DNA of 64,000 nucleotides from NCBI GenBank assembly GCA_021847245.1, contig JAJZUC010000001.1:47096-111095 (forward strand), read 5' to 3'. Below, piece by piece: positions 1 to 9,300 of the stretch (position 1 is its first letter; the number at the start of each line of letters is the position of its first letter). Source of the stretch: Deltaproteobacteria bacterium (lineage in GTDB: Bacteria; Desulfobacterota; Desulfuromonadia; Geobacterales; Geobacteraceae). Below the pieces are notes generated by a model. The model was not told the DNA's origin, made no database searches, and worked only from the letters and a program-made list of their open reading frames with translations. Both the position numbers and the translations under genes were made by a program.

Positions 1-3000
1 GGACGGTCCTTAACGCCGGCAGCCAGACCCTGAACGTCACCTTCACCCCGACCGACACCACCACCTACAACAGCGCCACGGCGAGCGTCACCCTCACGGT
101 GAACAAGGCCGCTGCCACCGTCACCCTTGGTGGCTTGAGCGCCACCTACGACGGCACCACCAAGAGCGCCACCGCCACCACCACCCCGGCGGGCAAGAGC
201 GTCACCTTCACCTACAACGGGAGCGCCACCGCTCCGAGCGCGGCGGGGAGCTACACCGTCGTTGGCACCGTAGCCGACCCGAACTACACGGGGAGCGCCA
301 CCGGGACCCTGGTAATCGCCAAGGCGACGCCGGTGCTCACCTGGGCGACCCCGGCCGCGGTCTACGTCGGCACGGCCCTCTCCTCTACGCAACTTAACGC
401 CACGGCGAGCGTCCCCGGGACCTTCACCTACACCCCGGCGGCCGGCACCGTCATGAACACCGCCGGCACCCAGAGCCTGTTGGTCAGCTTCGCCCCGACC
501 GACAGCGCCAACTACACCACCGCCACCAAGAGCGTAAGCCTCACGGTGAACACCAAGACCACCCCGACCATCACCTGGGCGACCCCCTCGGCGATCACCT
601 ACGGCACGGCCCTCTCCGCTACCCAGCTAAACGCCAGCGTCAGCGGCGGCATCGCGGGGACCTTCACCTACAGCCCGGCGGCCGGGACGGTCCTTAACGC
701 CGGCAGCCAGACCCTGAACGTCACCTTCACCCCGACCGACACCACCACCTACAACAGCGCCACGGCGAGCGTCACCCTCACGGTGAACAAGGCCGCTGCC
801 ACCGTCACCCTCGGTGGGCTTAGCGCCACCTACGACGGCAGCGCCAAGAGCGCCACCGCCACCACCACCCCGGCGGGCAAGAGCGTCACCTTCACCTACA
901 ACGGGAGCGCCACCGCTCCGAGCGCGGCGGGCAGCTACACCGTCGTTGGCACCGTAGCCGACCCGAACTACACGGGGAGCGCCACCGGCACCCTGGTAAT
1001 CGCTAAGGCGACTCCGACCATCACCTGGACAACGCCAGCGGCGGTAGCGGTCGGCACGGCGCTCTCCAGCACGCAACTGAACGCCAGCGCCAGCGTACCG
1101 GGGAGCTTCACCTACACCCCGGCCGCGGGAACGGTACTGGATACCGCCGGCACGGTAACCCTCAAGGCCGACTTCACGCCGACCGACAGCGCCAACTACG
1201 CCACAGCCACCAAGAGCGTGAGCATCACCGTCAACACCAAACAGGCGCCGGTAATCGCCTGGGCGACCCCTGCGGCGATCACCTACGGCACGGCCCTCTC
1301 CGCCACGCAACTGAACGCCCAGGCGAGCGTACCCGGGACCTTCACCTACGCTCCGGCGGCCGGCGCCATCCTCGACGCCGGGAGCCAGACCCTGACGGCG
1401 ACCTTCACGCCTGACGACGCGACGAACTATGCCACTGCCACCGCCAGCGTCACCCTCACGGTGAACAAGGCCACGGCCACGGTCACCTTGGGTGGGCTTA
1501 GCGCCATCTACGACGGCAGCGCCAAGGGCGCCACCGCCACCACCACCCCGGCGGGCAAGAGCGTCACCTTCACCTACAACGGCAGCGCCACCGTCCCGAC
1601 GGCGGCGGGAAGCTACACCGTCGTTGGCACCGTAGCCGACCCGAACTACACGGGCAGCGCCACCGGCACCCTGGTAATCGCCAAGGCAACGCCGACCATC
1701 GCCTGGACAACGCCAGCGGCGGTAGCGGTCGGCACGGCGCTCTCCAGCACGCAACTGAACGCCAGCGCCAGCGTACCGGGGACCCTCACCTACACCCCGG
1801 CCGCGGGAACGGTGCTGGATACCGCCGGCACGGTAACCCTCAAGACCGACTTCACGCCGACCGACACCACCAACTACACCACGGCCACTGCAACTGTTTC
1901 CCTGACGGTAAACGCGGCGCCCAACCAGGCTCCGACCATGACGGCGATCCCTGCGGCCACCGTCACCGCACCGGCAGCGTTCAGCTACCAGGTGACGGCT
2001 GCCGACCCGGAAAACCAGACCCTGAGCTACACCCTTGCCGGGAATCCTTCCGGCATGACGATCAGCAGCACCGGACTCATCTCCTGGCCGACCTCCGTCG
2101 CCGGGACCTATACGATAACGGTAAAGGCGACCGATCCGGGCGGGCTCTCCGCCAGCCAGAGCTTTACCTTGACGGTGAGCAGTGCAGCCACCACCAACCA
2201 GGCTCCGGTCATCAGCTCCCAGCCGGTGACCAATGGGTATAAGGAAGGTTATTACTACTACCAGGTGCAGGCGTCCGACCCCGACGGCGATGCACTCAGA
2301 TACTCATTAGCTGCCAGACCGTCCGGGATGACGATCAATGCGGCAACCGGCCTGATCTACTGGAGACCGGAGAGTACGGGCACCTATACGGTTACGGTGA
2401 AAGTGACCGATCCGGCCGGCCTCTCCGCTACCCAAAGCTACAGGTTAGCCATCACCGACAGACCGTCGAACAGTTCGCCGAGAATAACCTCGACCCCGGT
2501 CACCACGGCCACGGTGGATGCCCCCTACGCCTATGACGTGCAGGCAACCGACTACAACGGGGATACCCTCTATTACCGGCTGACCTCGGCCCCGTCCGGG
2601 ATGACGATCGATCTCGCCACCGGCCTGATCACCTGGACTCCGACCGCTTCCCAGGTCGGCGACCGGAGCGTGTCGGTCGAAGTCGTGGACAGCAAAGGGG
2701 GAAGGGCCACTCAAAGCTTTACCGTGAAGGTGACATCATCCGCCCCTGCCGCGAACAATCCGCCGACGTTCACCTCCATCCCGGTCACGGCGGCAACGGC
2801 AGGAAGCGCCTATGCCTACGACGTTAATGCAACGGACCCTGACGGCGACCCCCTGACCTACACCCTCGCTTCCGCTCCGTCGGGGATGGTCATCAGCTCC
2901 AGCACCGGCATCATCGGCTGGATACCGACGAGCTCGCAAACGGGGTCTTCCACCGTCACCGTCGAAGTGGCTGACGGCAGGGGAGGGACGGCTACCCAGA

Positions 3001-3524
3001 GCTTTACCGTTACCGTCGGGGAGAGCACGGCGAACAACCCGCCGACGTTCACCTCGGCACCCGTTACGACCGCGGTGAAGAGACAGATCTACCGGTATGA
3101 GGCCAATGCCGTCGACCCGAACGGGGATACCGTTACCTATTCCCTCTCTTCCAAGCCGGAGGGGATGTCGATCGATTCTTCGACCGGAGTGATTACCTGG
3201 TATCCCCGCAGTACCGGAAATTACAAGGTTACCGTGAGGGCGCGGGATTCGAAGGGATCGACGGCCTACCAGAGCTTCACCCTCAAGGTGGTGGAGAGCA
3301 TCTCGGCGGATAAACTCAGTGTCGGGGATGCCACGTCGGGAACTACCCCGGCAGGAACCACGCCGGCTCTGAACTGCGATGTCAACGGTGACGGGAGCGT
3401 TACCTACAATGACCTCATAATGATCCTTGCCGGGAAAGGGAAAAGCGACCCCCGGCTCGATATCGACGGGGACGGCATCGTGACGCTCCTCGATGCGAGG
3501 GCATGCGTCAGTCAACTCCGGTAG
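1..3524 (+). CDS. Giant Ig-repeat surface protein, dockerin-like C-terminus (5' partial)
   Basis: The frame is open from the window edge (first full codon at base 3), so the true start lies upstream; only the C-terminal ~1170 residues are visible. The first part is tandem Ig-like/MBG-type modules with recurring phrases such as SATYDG, GSYTVVGTVADPNYTG and WATPAAITYGTALSATQLNA. From about base 1920 it changes to five or six cadherin/He_PIG-like modules (NQAPxxTxxP, DPDGDxLxYxLxxxPSGM, STGxIxWxP, VxVxDxxG). The last ~50 residues carry two Ca-binding dockerin/EF-hand-like loops, DVNGDGSVTYND and DIDGDGIVTLLDA. Such proteins are usually secreted adhesins or matrix components; no signal peptide or anchor can be checked here. 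A terminator hairpin follows. The architecture is clear but the ligand is unknown. Confidence 0.85.
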   Translation, partial: TVLNAGSQTLNVTFTPTDTTTYNSATASVTLTVNKAAATVTLGGLSATYDGTTKSATATTTPAGKSVTFTYNGSATAPSAAGSYTVVGTVADPNYTGSATGTLVIAKATPVLTWATPAAVYVGTALSSTQLNATASVPGTFTYTPAAGTVMNTAGTQSLLVSFAPTDSANYTTATKSVSLTVNTKTTPTITWATPSAITYGTALSATQLNASVSGGIAGTFTYSPAAGTVLNAGSQTLNVTFTPTDTTTYNSATASVTLTVNKAAATVTLGGLSATYDGSAKSATATTTPAGKSVTFTYNGSATAPSAAGSYTVVGTVADPNYTGSATGTLVIAKATPTITWTTPAAVAVGTALSSTQLNASASVPGSFTYTPAAGTVLDTAGTVTLKADFTPTDSANYATATKSVSITVNTKQAPVIAWATPAAITYGTALSATQLNAQASVPGTFTYAPAAGAILDAGSQTLTATFTPDDATNYATATASVTLTVNKATATVTLGGLSAIYDGSAKGATATTTPAGKSVTFTYNGSATVPTAAGSYTVVGTVADPNYTGSATGTLVIAKATPTIAWTTPAAVAVGTALSSTQLNASASVPGTLTYTPAAGTVLDTAGTVTLKTDFTPTDTTNYTTATATVSLTVNAAPNQAPTMTAIPAATVTAPAAFSYQVTAADPENQTLSYTLAGNPSGMTISSTGLISWPTSVAGTYTITVKATDPGGLSASQSFTLTVSSAATTNQAPVISSQPVTNGYKEGYYYYQVQASDPDGDALRYSLAARPSGMTINAATGLIYWRPESTGTYTVTVKVTDPAGLSATQSYRLAITDRPSNSSPRITSTPVTTATVDAPYAYDVQATDYNGDTLYYRLTSAPSGMTIDLATGLITWTPTASQVGDRSVSVEVVDSKGGRATQSFTVKVTSSAPAANNPPTFTSIPVTAATAGSAYAYDVNATDPDGDPLTYTLASAPSGMVISSSTGIIGWIPTSSQTGSSTVTVEVADGRGGTATQSFTVTVGESTANNPPTFTSAPVTTAVKRQIYRYEANAVDPNGDTVTYSLSSKPEGMSIDSSTGVITWYPRSTGNYKVTVRARDSKGSTAYQSFTLKVVESISADKLSVGDATSGTTPAGTTPALNCDVNGDGSVTYNDLIMILAGKGKSDPRLDIDGDGIVTLLDARACVSQLR
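99..1910 (+). repeat. Long in-frame tandem repeat, 684/678-bp units
   Basis: The coding sequence repeats from GTGAACAAGGCC at 99 to the same point at 783 (684 bp, 228 codons) and again at 1461 (678 bp, 226 codons), followed by a partial third copy to about 1910. The 6-bp difference is two residues in one Ig module (NASVSGGIAGTF versus NAQASVPGTF). Large blocks are nearly identical in DNA, which suggests recent duplication or gene conversion. Copy number may vary and short-read assemblies may collapse it. Confidence 0.85.
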
Positions 3525-3597
3525 GTATCGGATAAACCATTCTGGCTGCGGTCGCGATTGCCCGCAACCACGAATCACGCAGACACAGTCGCGCATG

Positions 3598-3630
3598 GGG
3601 GAGGTGGCAACACCTCCCTCTTTTTTTTGT
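3598..3630 (+). terminator. Rho-independent terminator after adhesin gene
   Basis: GGGAGGTG (3599-3606), GCAA tetraloop, CACCTCCC (3611-3618), then a run of eight T from 3621. It lies 75 bp after the stop codon. Confidence 0.9.
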
Positions 3631-3744
3631 GTGTCGAGCCGCGCTGGCCGACGCCAGGGTGAAAAGAGCGCGAGGCTATTCCCTGTTGCCCGCTTTTCGG
3701 GAAAAATGCTATAACCAAAGCATTCCACGCGCACAGAGGTTTTC

Positions 3745-4398
3745 TTGAAGGCATCATTCCTGCGCCGCCTGTGGGTTACGTTTTCCGCCCACGTCATCGG
3801 TTTCTACGCATCCACCATCAACAAGTTCCGGATCAAGGGGATAGAGCACGTCCCCCGCCAGGGAGGCGTACTCATTGCGTCCAACCATATCTCCGCCTAT
3901 GAAACCATCTTCCTCCCTTGGGCAATCCTGAAAACCTACCCGATGCAGATGCTTTGGGCGCCGGCAAAGGAGGAGCTGTTCCGCAAGCGCTTCCAGGGGT
4001 GGCTTTACTCGTCGTGGGGCGCATTCCCGGTCAAGCGGGGACGGGACGTTCGGGCCGGCAAGGTCATCAACGAGCTCCTCGAAGGGGAGAAGGTGATGCT
4101 CTTTCCCGAGGGGACCCGGCACAAGGATGGCGTGCTGGGGCCGGGGAATCGGGGGGTGGGGAAGATCATCTACGACGTGCGCCCGACCGTCATCCCGACG
4201 GCCCTCGTCGGCCTCAACCGCTGGAAGTTTCCGGGATTCGGCCAGAAGGCTACGGTGATCTTCGGCACACCGCTCGATTTTTCCGATCTCTACTCACGGG
4301 AAGATTGCAAGGAAACCCATCAGTTGATCGTCGAGCGGGTGATGGCGGCCATCGCCGATCTCCTCCGGGGGGAGGGTGCCTATGTCGACAAGGGTTGA
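3745..4398 (+). CDS. plsC: PlsC-family 1-acylglycerol-phosphate acyltransferase
   Basis: A 217-residue lysophospholipid acyltransferase-family protein, expected to acylate lysophosphatidate at the inner membrane. The N-terminal ~25 residues are hydrophobic and could be a membrane anchor. The substrate-binding block FPEGTR is at residues 120-125. The catalytic block reads NHISAYE, so His48 is followed four residues later by Glu53 where the family normally has Asp (HX4D). The start is a TTG at 3745 with AGAGG five bases upstream; no better start is visible. The gene overlaps rnhA by 17 bases, so the two are likely cotranscribed. The Glu variant leaves open altered activity or a specialised substrate. 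Confidence 0.8.
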   Translation: MKASFLRRLWVTFSAHVIGFYASTINKFRIKGIEHVPRQGGVLIASNHISAYETIFLPWAILKTYPMQMLWAPAKEELFRKRFQGWLYSSWGAFPVKRGRDVRAGKVINELLEGEKVMLFPEGTRHKDGVLGPGNRGVGKIIYDVRPTVIPTALVGLNRWKFPGFGQKATVIFGTPLDFSDLYSREDCKETHQLIVERVMAAIADLLRGEGAYVDKG

Positions 4399-4846
4399 GA
4401 TTTACTGCGACGGCGCCTGCAGCGGCAATCCCGGAGTCGGCGGCTGGGGGACCATCCTTCGCTGCGGGACGACGGAGAAGGAACTCTCCGGCGCCGAGGG
4501 GATGACGACCAACAACCGGATGGAGCTGACCGCCGCAATCAAGGGGCTGGAGGCCCTCACCCGGTCGTGCCGGGTCGTCGTCACCACCGACTCCCAGTAC
4601 CTGGTCAAGGGGATGACCGAGTGGCTTGCCGGCTGGATTCGCAAGGGGTGGGTCAACAGCAGGAAGGAGCCGGTGCTGAACCGGGACCTCTGGGAGCGGC
4701 TCGTCGAGCTCACCAAGCGCCACCAGGTCGAGTGGGTCTGGATCAGGGGGCACAACGGGCATGTGGAGAACGAGCGGTGTGACCTCCTTGCCCGCGGGGC
4801 CATCGACGCCTTCCGCAAGCAGGCCGAGCAGTTGATGCGCCGATAG
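4382..4846 (+). CDS. rnhA: Ribonuclease HI
   Basis: A 154-residue enzyme that cleaves the RNA strand of RNA-DNA hybrids (Okazaki primers, R-loops). With the ATG at 4382 as start, the four catalytic carboxylates fall at Asp10 ([11 protein letters not shown]), Glu48 (NNRMELTAA), Asp70 ([10 protein letters not shown]) and Asp134 (NERCDLLA), exactly the classical E. coli numbering. That favours this start over the in-frame GTG six bases earlier. GGAGG at 4371-4375 sits correctly as ribosome binding site inside the upstream plsC reading frame. Length and motifs are fully typical. Confidence 0.96.
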   Translation: MSTRVEIYCDGACSGNPGVGGWGTILRCGTTEKELSGAEGMTTNNRMELTAAIKGLEALTRSCRVVVTTDSQYLVKGMTEWLAGWIRKGWVNSRKEPVLNRDLWERLVELTKRHQVEWVWIRGHNGHVENERCDLLARGAIDAFRKQAEQLMRR

Positions 4847-4897
4847 CGCGCCTTACGGGAATTCTTCCCTTGTGGCGGTTGCGGGCGGAGAGTTATT

Positions 4898-4921
4898 CCC
4901 CCCTCTTAAGTTAAGAGGGGG
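4898..4921. repeat. Intergenic palindrome CCCCCTCTTAA/TTAAGAGGGGG
   Basis: An 11-bp perfect inverted repeat (4899-4909 and 4911-4921) between rnhA and the HNH gene, followed by CCAGGGGGAG. There is no downstream T tract, so it is not a classical terminator. A related C-run/G-run palindrome occurs at 20288-20308. It resembles widely dispersed intergenic palindromes of bacterial genomes. Confidence 0.6.
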
Positions 4922-4958
4922 CCAGGGGGAGTTATAAGGGGCTGAGGTTTGGTCACAC

Positions 4959-5264
4959 GTGAGTTACTTCATCGTTAACGTTTCGGATCAACAGATAAAG
5001 CGGGAGAAGGAGAAGGCCCGGGAACTGCGGCGGAGCCAGTGGTGGAAGAACCGCGTCGCCCGCGGCATCTGCCACTACTGCGGCCGGAGCTTTCCGCCGG
5101 ACGAGCTGACCATGGACCATCTCGTCCCCATCGTCCGCGGCGGCACCAGCACCCGCGGCAACGTGGTACCGGCCTGCAAGGAGTGCAACAACCGGAAGAA
5201 GTACCTCCTTCCCATCGAGTGGGAGGAATATCTCGCAGCGATGGGGAAGAAGGGTGAGGCGTGA
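4959..5264 (+). CDS. Small HNH endonuclease domain protein
   Basis: A 101-residue protein. A basic N-terminal helix (KREKEKARELRRSQWWKNR) precedes an HNH fold with a structural zinc site: CHYCG, then DHLVPIVRGG with the catalytic Asp-His, an Asn (GNVVPAC) and CKECNNRK. This is the stand-alone HNH type seen in many bacteria, probably a DNA nickase or nuclease; its biological role is not known. It starts with GTG at 4959; the nearest purine stretch (GAGG, about 12 bases upstream) is a weak ribosome site. The last three residues (GEA) and the TGA stop are encoded by the first units of the heptamer minisatellite, so that repeat has reached into the gene's 3' end. Confidence 0.85.
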   Translation: MSYFIVNVSDQQIKREKEKARELRRSQWWKNRVARGICHYCGRSFPPDELTMDHLVPIVRGGTSTRGNVVPACKECNNRKKYLLPIEWEEYLAAMGKKGEA

Positions 5265-5414
5265 GGCGTGAGGCGTGAGGCGAGAGAAGTGAGACGGGAG
5301 ACGTGAGACGTGAGACGGGAGACGTGAGACGTGAGACGTGAGACGTGAGACGTGAGACGGGAGACGGGAGACGGGAGACGGGAGACGGGAGACGGGAGAC
5401 GGGAGACGGGAGAG
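5254..5414 (+). repeat. Heptamer minisatellite, 23 units of GTGAGRC/GGGAGAC
   Basis: Exactly 161 bases, 23 contiguous 7-mers: four GTGAGGC, one GAGAGAA, ten mixed GTGAGAC/GGGAGAC, then seven GGGAGAC and one GGGAGAG. Because seven is not a multiple of three, the TGA in GTGAGNN falls in all three frames. Related arrays lie at 13690-13731, 41553-41580 and 49491-49539. Confidence 0.95.
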
Positions 5415-5429
5415 ACCGGTGGAGGGGGC

Positions 5430-6047
5430 GTGCAGCGCTACAAGGCGATAATATATGATTGCGACGGGGTCATGTTCGACTCCTTCGGGGCCAATCTGGC
5501 GTTCTATCAGCGGATCATGGCGATGATGGGGCGCGCCCCCCTCGATGAGGGGAATGAAGAGCAGATGCGGATCCTCCATACCTATGCGAACCGCGAGGTT
5601 CTGGCCCATTTTTTCCCCGACCGCGGCGAATGGGAGGAGGCGGTGCGCTGCGCCGGGCGGATCGATTACCGCGACTTCGTGCCGCTCATGATCATGGAGG
5701 AGGGGTTTCGCGAGACCCTCGACGCGCTGCAGGGGGTGGTGGGACTCGGCGTCTGCACCAACCGCTCCACCTCCATGGAGATGGTCCTCCGGTCGTTCGG
5801 CCTCGACTCCTATTTCGGCATCGTCATGACCGCCTCCAGGGTGGCAAACCCGAAACCCCATCCCGAGCCGCTCCTGAAGGTGCTGGCACACTTCGCCGTG
5901 GCCCCCGGCGAAGCCCTCTTCGTCGGCGACTCCGAGGTGGACCGTCTCGCCGCGGAATCCGCCGGGGTGCCGTTTGTCGCCTACAAGACGGACCTCCCTT
6001 CGTTTGTTCGCATCACCAGTCATGGGGATATTCTTTCCCTGATGTAG
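5430..6047 (+). CDS. HAD-superfamily phosphatase (Gph/phosphoglycolate-phosphatase type)
   Basis: A 205-residue HAD hydrolase. Motif I is YDCDGVMFDS with the nucleophilic Asp, followed by a helical cap domain; motif II is the Thr/Ser of CTNRST; motif III is the Lys of NPKPHPEPL; motif IV is VGDSEVDRLAAESAG. This pattern fits the phosphoglycolate phosphatase/beta-phosphoglucomutase branch, but the substrate cannot be told. The start is the GTG at 5430 behind GGAGG (5421-5425). The frame is open further upstream, but that extension would only translate the minisatellite (Arg-Arg-Glu-Thr-Gly units) and is rejected. Confidence 0.85.
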   Translation: MQRYKAIIYDCDGVMFDSFGANLAFYQRIMAMMGRAPLDEGNEEQMRILHTYANREVLAHFFPDRGEWEEAVRCAGRIDYRDFVPLMIMEEGFRETLDALQGVVGLGVCTNRSTSMEMVLRSFGLDSYFGIVMTASRVANPKPHPEPLLKVLAHFAVAPGEALFVGDSEVDRLAAESAGVPFVAYKTDLPSFVRITSHGDILSLM

Positions 6048-6125
6048 CCCTTCCCGCCTCCTTCTCAGCTTATCCCAGCCCCCCTTCAATCTGACCTTTC
6101 CCACCCCTCCCCGGGAAACGCCAAA

Positions 6126-6167
6126 CCTTCTCACCGTGGGAGAGGGTGGCCGAAGACCGGGTGAGGG
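6126..6167. repeat. Dispersed intergenic hairpin-type repeat
   Basis: The 6048-6339 gap has no convincing gene. It contains a CTTCTCACC/GGTG-type inverted sequence with GGGAGAGGGTGGCCGAAGACC, a form common as a dispersed intergenic repeat in proteobacteria. No promoter was identified with confidence in the rest of the gap. Confidence 0.4.
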
Positions 6168-6339
6168 AAAACGAAATCGGCAGAATATTGGCCTAAAGTT
6201 TCTACGGTTTTCCCCGATAAGGATACCGTAAACGCCTGGACAACGTTTCAGCATCGCGCCTGTCCAGAGGGACCTTCCGGCGTGTACTTCCCTTTTTACA
6301 AGTGCAGAATTCATCCTCCTGGAGAAGCGGGGCGGGGTC

Positions 6340-9300
6340 ATGCGAGCAGTCAGCCTGAAAACGAAGATGACCGTTGCGGTCTTTCTGCTGGTGGCGGCCC
6401 TGATGTCGTCGCTGGCGTTCTTTGCCTATGCGTATTTCGAAGGGGTGTTCAAGCAGTCGATCTTTTCCCACCAGTTCGTCCTCGTCTCCTCCATTGCCCG
6501 GGAGATCGACGACAAGATCGCGATCAGCCGCCATGTCCTGGCCGAGACGGCAAAGCGGGTCCCTGCCGAGGCTTGCGGCAATCCCGAACGGGCGCAGAAA
6601 TTTCTCGACGGCTGCAGGGAGTCGCTGTCGGTCTTCGATGACGGTCTGTTCCTCTTTTCGCCGGCGGGGAGGCTGATCGCCCAGACCCCCTATGAGCCGG
6701 GCATGCGGGGGAGAGACTACTCCTTCCGCGAATACTTCCGCCAGACGGTGGCCACCGGTCGCCCCCACATCTCCATCCCCTATCAGTCGACCAAGCAACG
6801 CCATAACCCGGCCATCATGTTCACGGTCCCGCTTTTCGGCCCCGGCGGGAAGCTCGCCGGCATCCTCGCCGGGAGCTTCGATCTGCTCAAGGATAACTTT
6901 TTCAAAGGTGTGTCGAGAGTCACGATCGGCAAGACCGGCTACCTGTACGCCTTTAACGGCGAGAGAACACTCATCATCCATCCCGATCGGGCCCGGATCC
7001 TGGAAACGGTGGCCGCCGGGAAAAACCCCGGTTTCGACCGGGCGATCCAGGGGTTCGAAGGGAGCATGGAGAATGTGAATTCCCTCGGGATCAGGGGGAT
7101 CACCTCCTTCAAGAGGCTGCGCTCCACCGCCTGGATCCTGGCCGCCCATTATCCCCTGCAGGAAGCCTATGCCCCCCTCTATGCCGCAAAGAAGTACTTC
7201 TTCGGCGCCCTGGTGGCGGCGCTCCTTCTTTCCATCGCCGTCGTGCGGCTGGCCATGGCGTACCTGACCGCGCCCCTGCGGCGTTTTACGCAGCATGTCG
7301 CCGATCTTCGCTGGAAGACGGGGGAAAGAAAGTACTTCAGGGGGGCGGCGGCGGACGAGATCGGGACCCTGGCCGAAACCTTCAATACCATGGTGGAGGG
7401 GCTGGAGCGGCAGCAGGAGGCGCTCCTCGCCCAGATAGACTTCGCCGAAAAGCTGATCAGCAACGCCACCGCCCCGATCTTCGTCCTCGACCCCCAACAC
7501 CGGATCCTCTTCTGGAACAAGGCGTGCGAGGAGCTGACCGGCTTCCCGGCCGGGGAGATGCTCGGCACCGACCGGCAGTGGGAGCCGTTCTACCACCGCA
7601 GGCGCCCCACCCTGTCGGATGTCATCATCGACCATGGCCAGGGTGATCTCTCCGAGCTCTATGTGAAGTATGCCTCCTCCATCCTCGCCAGGGACGCCCT
7701 GCAGGCGGAAGGGTGGTATTTCGGCCTCGGCGGAAAAGACCGCTACATCTCCTTCGAAGCGGCCCCCATCAGGAATGCCGACGGGGAGCTGGTGGCGGTC
7801 ATCGAGACCTTCCAGGATATCACCGACCGCAAGCTCGCCGAAGACAACGTGATGCTCCTGAAGGATTTCTACCTTTCCCTCTTCGAGGAATTCCCGGCCC
7901 TCATCTGGCGCTCGGGGACCGACGGTTCGTGCGACTACCTGAACCGCACCTGGCTTGAGTTCACCGGGAGGACGCTGGAGGAGGAGCTCGGGGAGGGATG
8001 GGCCGCAGGCGTTCATCCGAACGACCTGGAGGGATGCCTCAAGACGTACCGCGAGTCGTTCGCGGCCCGCACCCCCTTCGTCATGGAGTACCGGCTGCGT
8101 CGCCACGACGGCGAGTACCGCTGGATCGTCGATCATGGCCGTCCCTTCCGGGACCCGGAGGGGGAGTTCGCCGGGTACATCGGCGCCTGCTACGACATCA
8201 CCGAGCGCAAGCTCGCCGAAGATGCGCTGCGCCAGTCGGAGGAGAAGTTCTCCAAGGTGTTCCACGCCTGTCCCGACTGGATCCTTATCGATACCGTCCG
8301 GGACGGCAGGTTCATCGACGTGAACGATGCCTTCGTCTGCGCCTCCGGCTATCTCTGGGAGGAGCTCTCCGCCACCACCTCCATCGAGCTCGGGTGCTGG
8401 GTCGATCCCGACCAGAGGCAGCAGCTGATCGACGCGGCCTGGCGGGATGGGGGGGTGCGCAACTGGCAGGTCCGCTTCCGGATCAAGAACGGCCTGATCA
8501 GTACCATGCTCTGGTCGGCGGAGATCGTTACCCTCGGTGACGAGGAATGCCTCCTCTCCGTCGCCCGGGACATAACCGAGCAGAAGGACAACGAGCGGAA
8601 GCTGCTCAGGAGCAAAGCCGACCTGGCCGTCAAGCATGCCGAGCTTCAGGCCCTCTTCCGGCAGGTGGAGACGGTCAAGCGCGAATGGGAAACGACCCTC
8701 GACTGCATCCAGGATGTCGTCATCCTCGCCGACAGCGAGGGATGCATCAAGCGGAGCAACCAGGCGGTCGTCCAGTTCGCCGGCAGGCCCTACAAGGAGA
8801 TTCTCGGCAAGGAGTGGCAGCAGATCGTCCTCACGCCGGAAATGGAGGGGCAGAACCCGAGGGAGCTGTTCCACAAGGGGCTGGAAAAATGGTTCCATCT
8901 CACCCGTTACGAGTACGGCGGGGCGGAGCAGGGGGAGATAGGCGGTGCCGTCATAACGCTCCACGATACCACCGAGATCAAGAAGGTCCACGCGGAGCTG
9001 GAGAAGGCCTACGCCGAGCTGAAGGAGGCCCAGTCCCAGATGCTCCAGCGGGAGAAGATGGCCTCCATCGGCCAACTGGCGGCCGGGGTGGCCCACGAGA
9101 TCAACAACCCGATCGGTTTTGTCATGAGCAATCTCGGCACCCTCGGGAAATACGCCGAACGTCTTGCCGGTTTCATTGATTTGCAGAGCGAGGTGATACT
9201 CTCGCGAAACGATCCGGCCGACAGCGAGAAGGTTGCTGCGTCGCGGAAACAGTTCAAGATCGACCACATCATCGGCGATGTCGGCAGCCTCATCGCCGAG

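Noticed and set aside
627..1754. Minus-strand frame within the adhesin repeats
   Set aside because: Repeats of the plus-strand gene read backwards; Gly/Arg/Val-rich with no recognisable domain.
4898..4921. Terminator after rnhA
   Set aside because: Strong palindrome but no T tract and almost no loop.
5254..5414. Possible CRISPR array
   Set aside because: Units are 7 bp, contiguous and without spacers; no cas genes nearby.
5352..5429. Longer N-terminus for the HAD phosphatase
   Set aside because: It would translate only GGGAGAC repeats; the GTG at 5430 has a good ribosome site and begins just before motif I.
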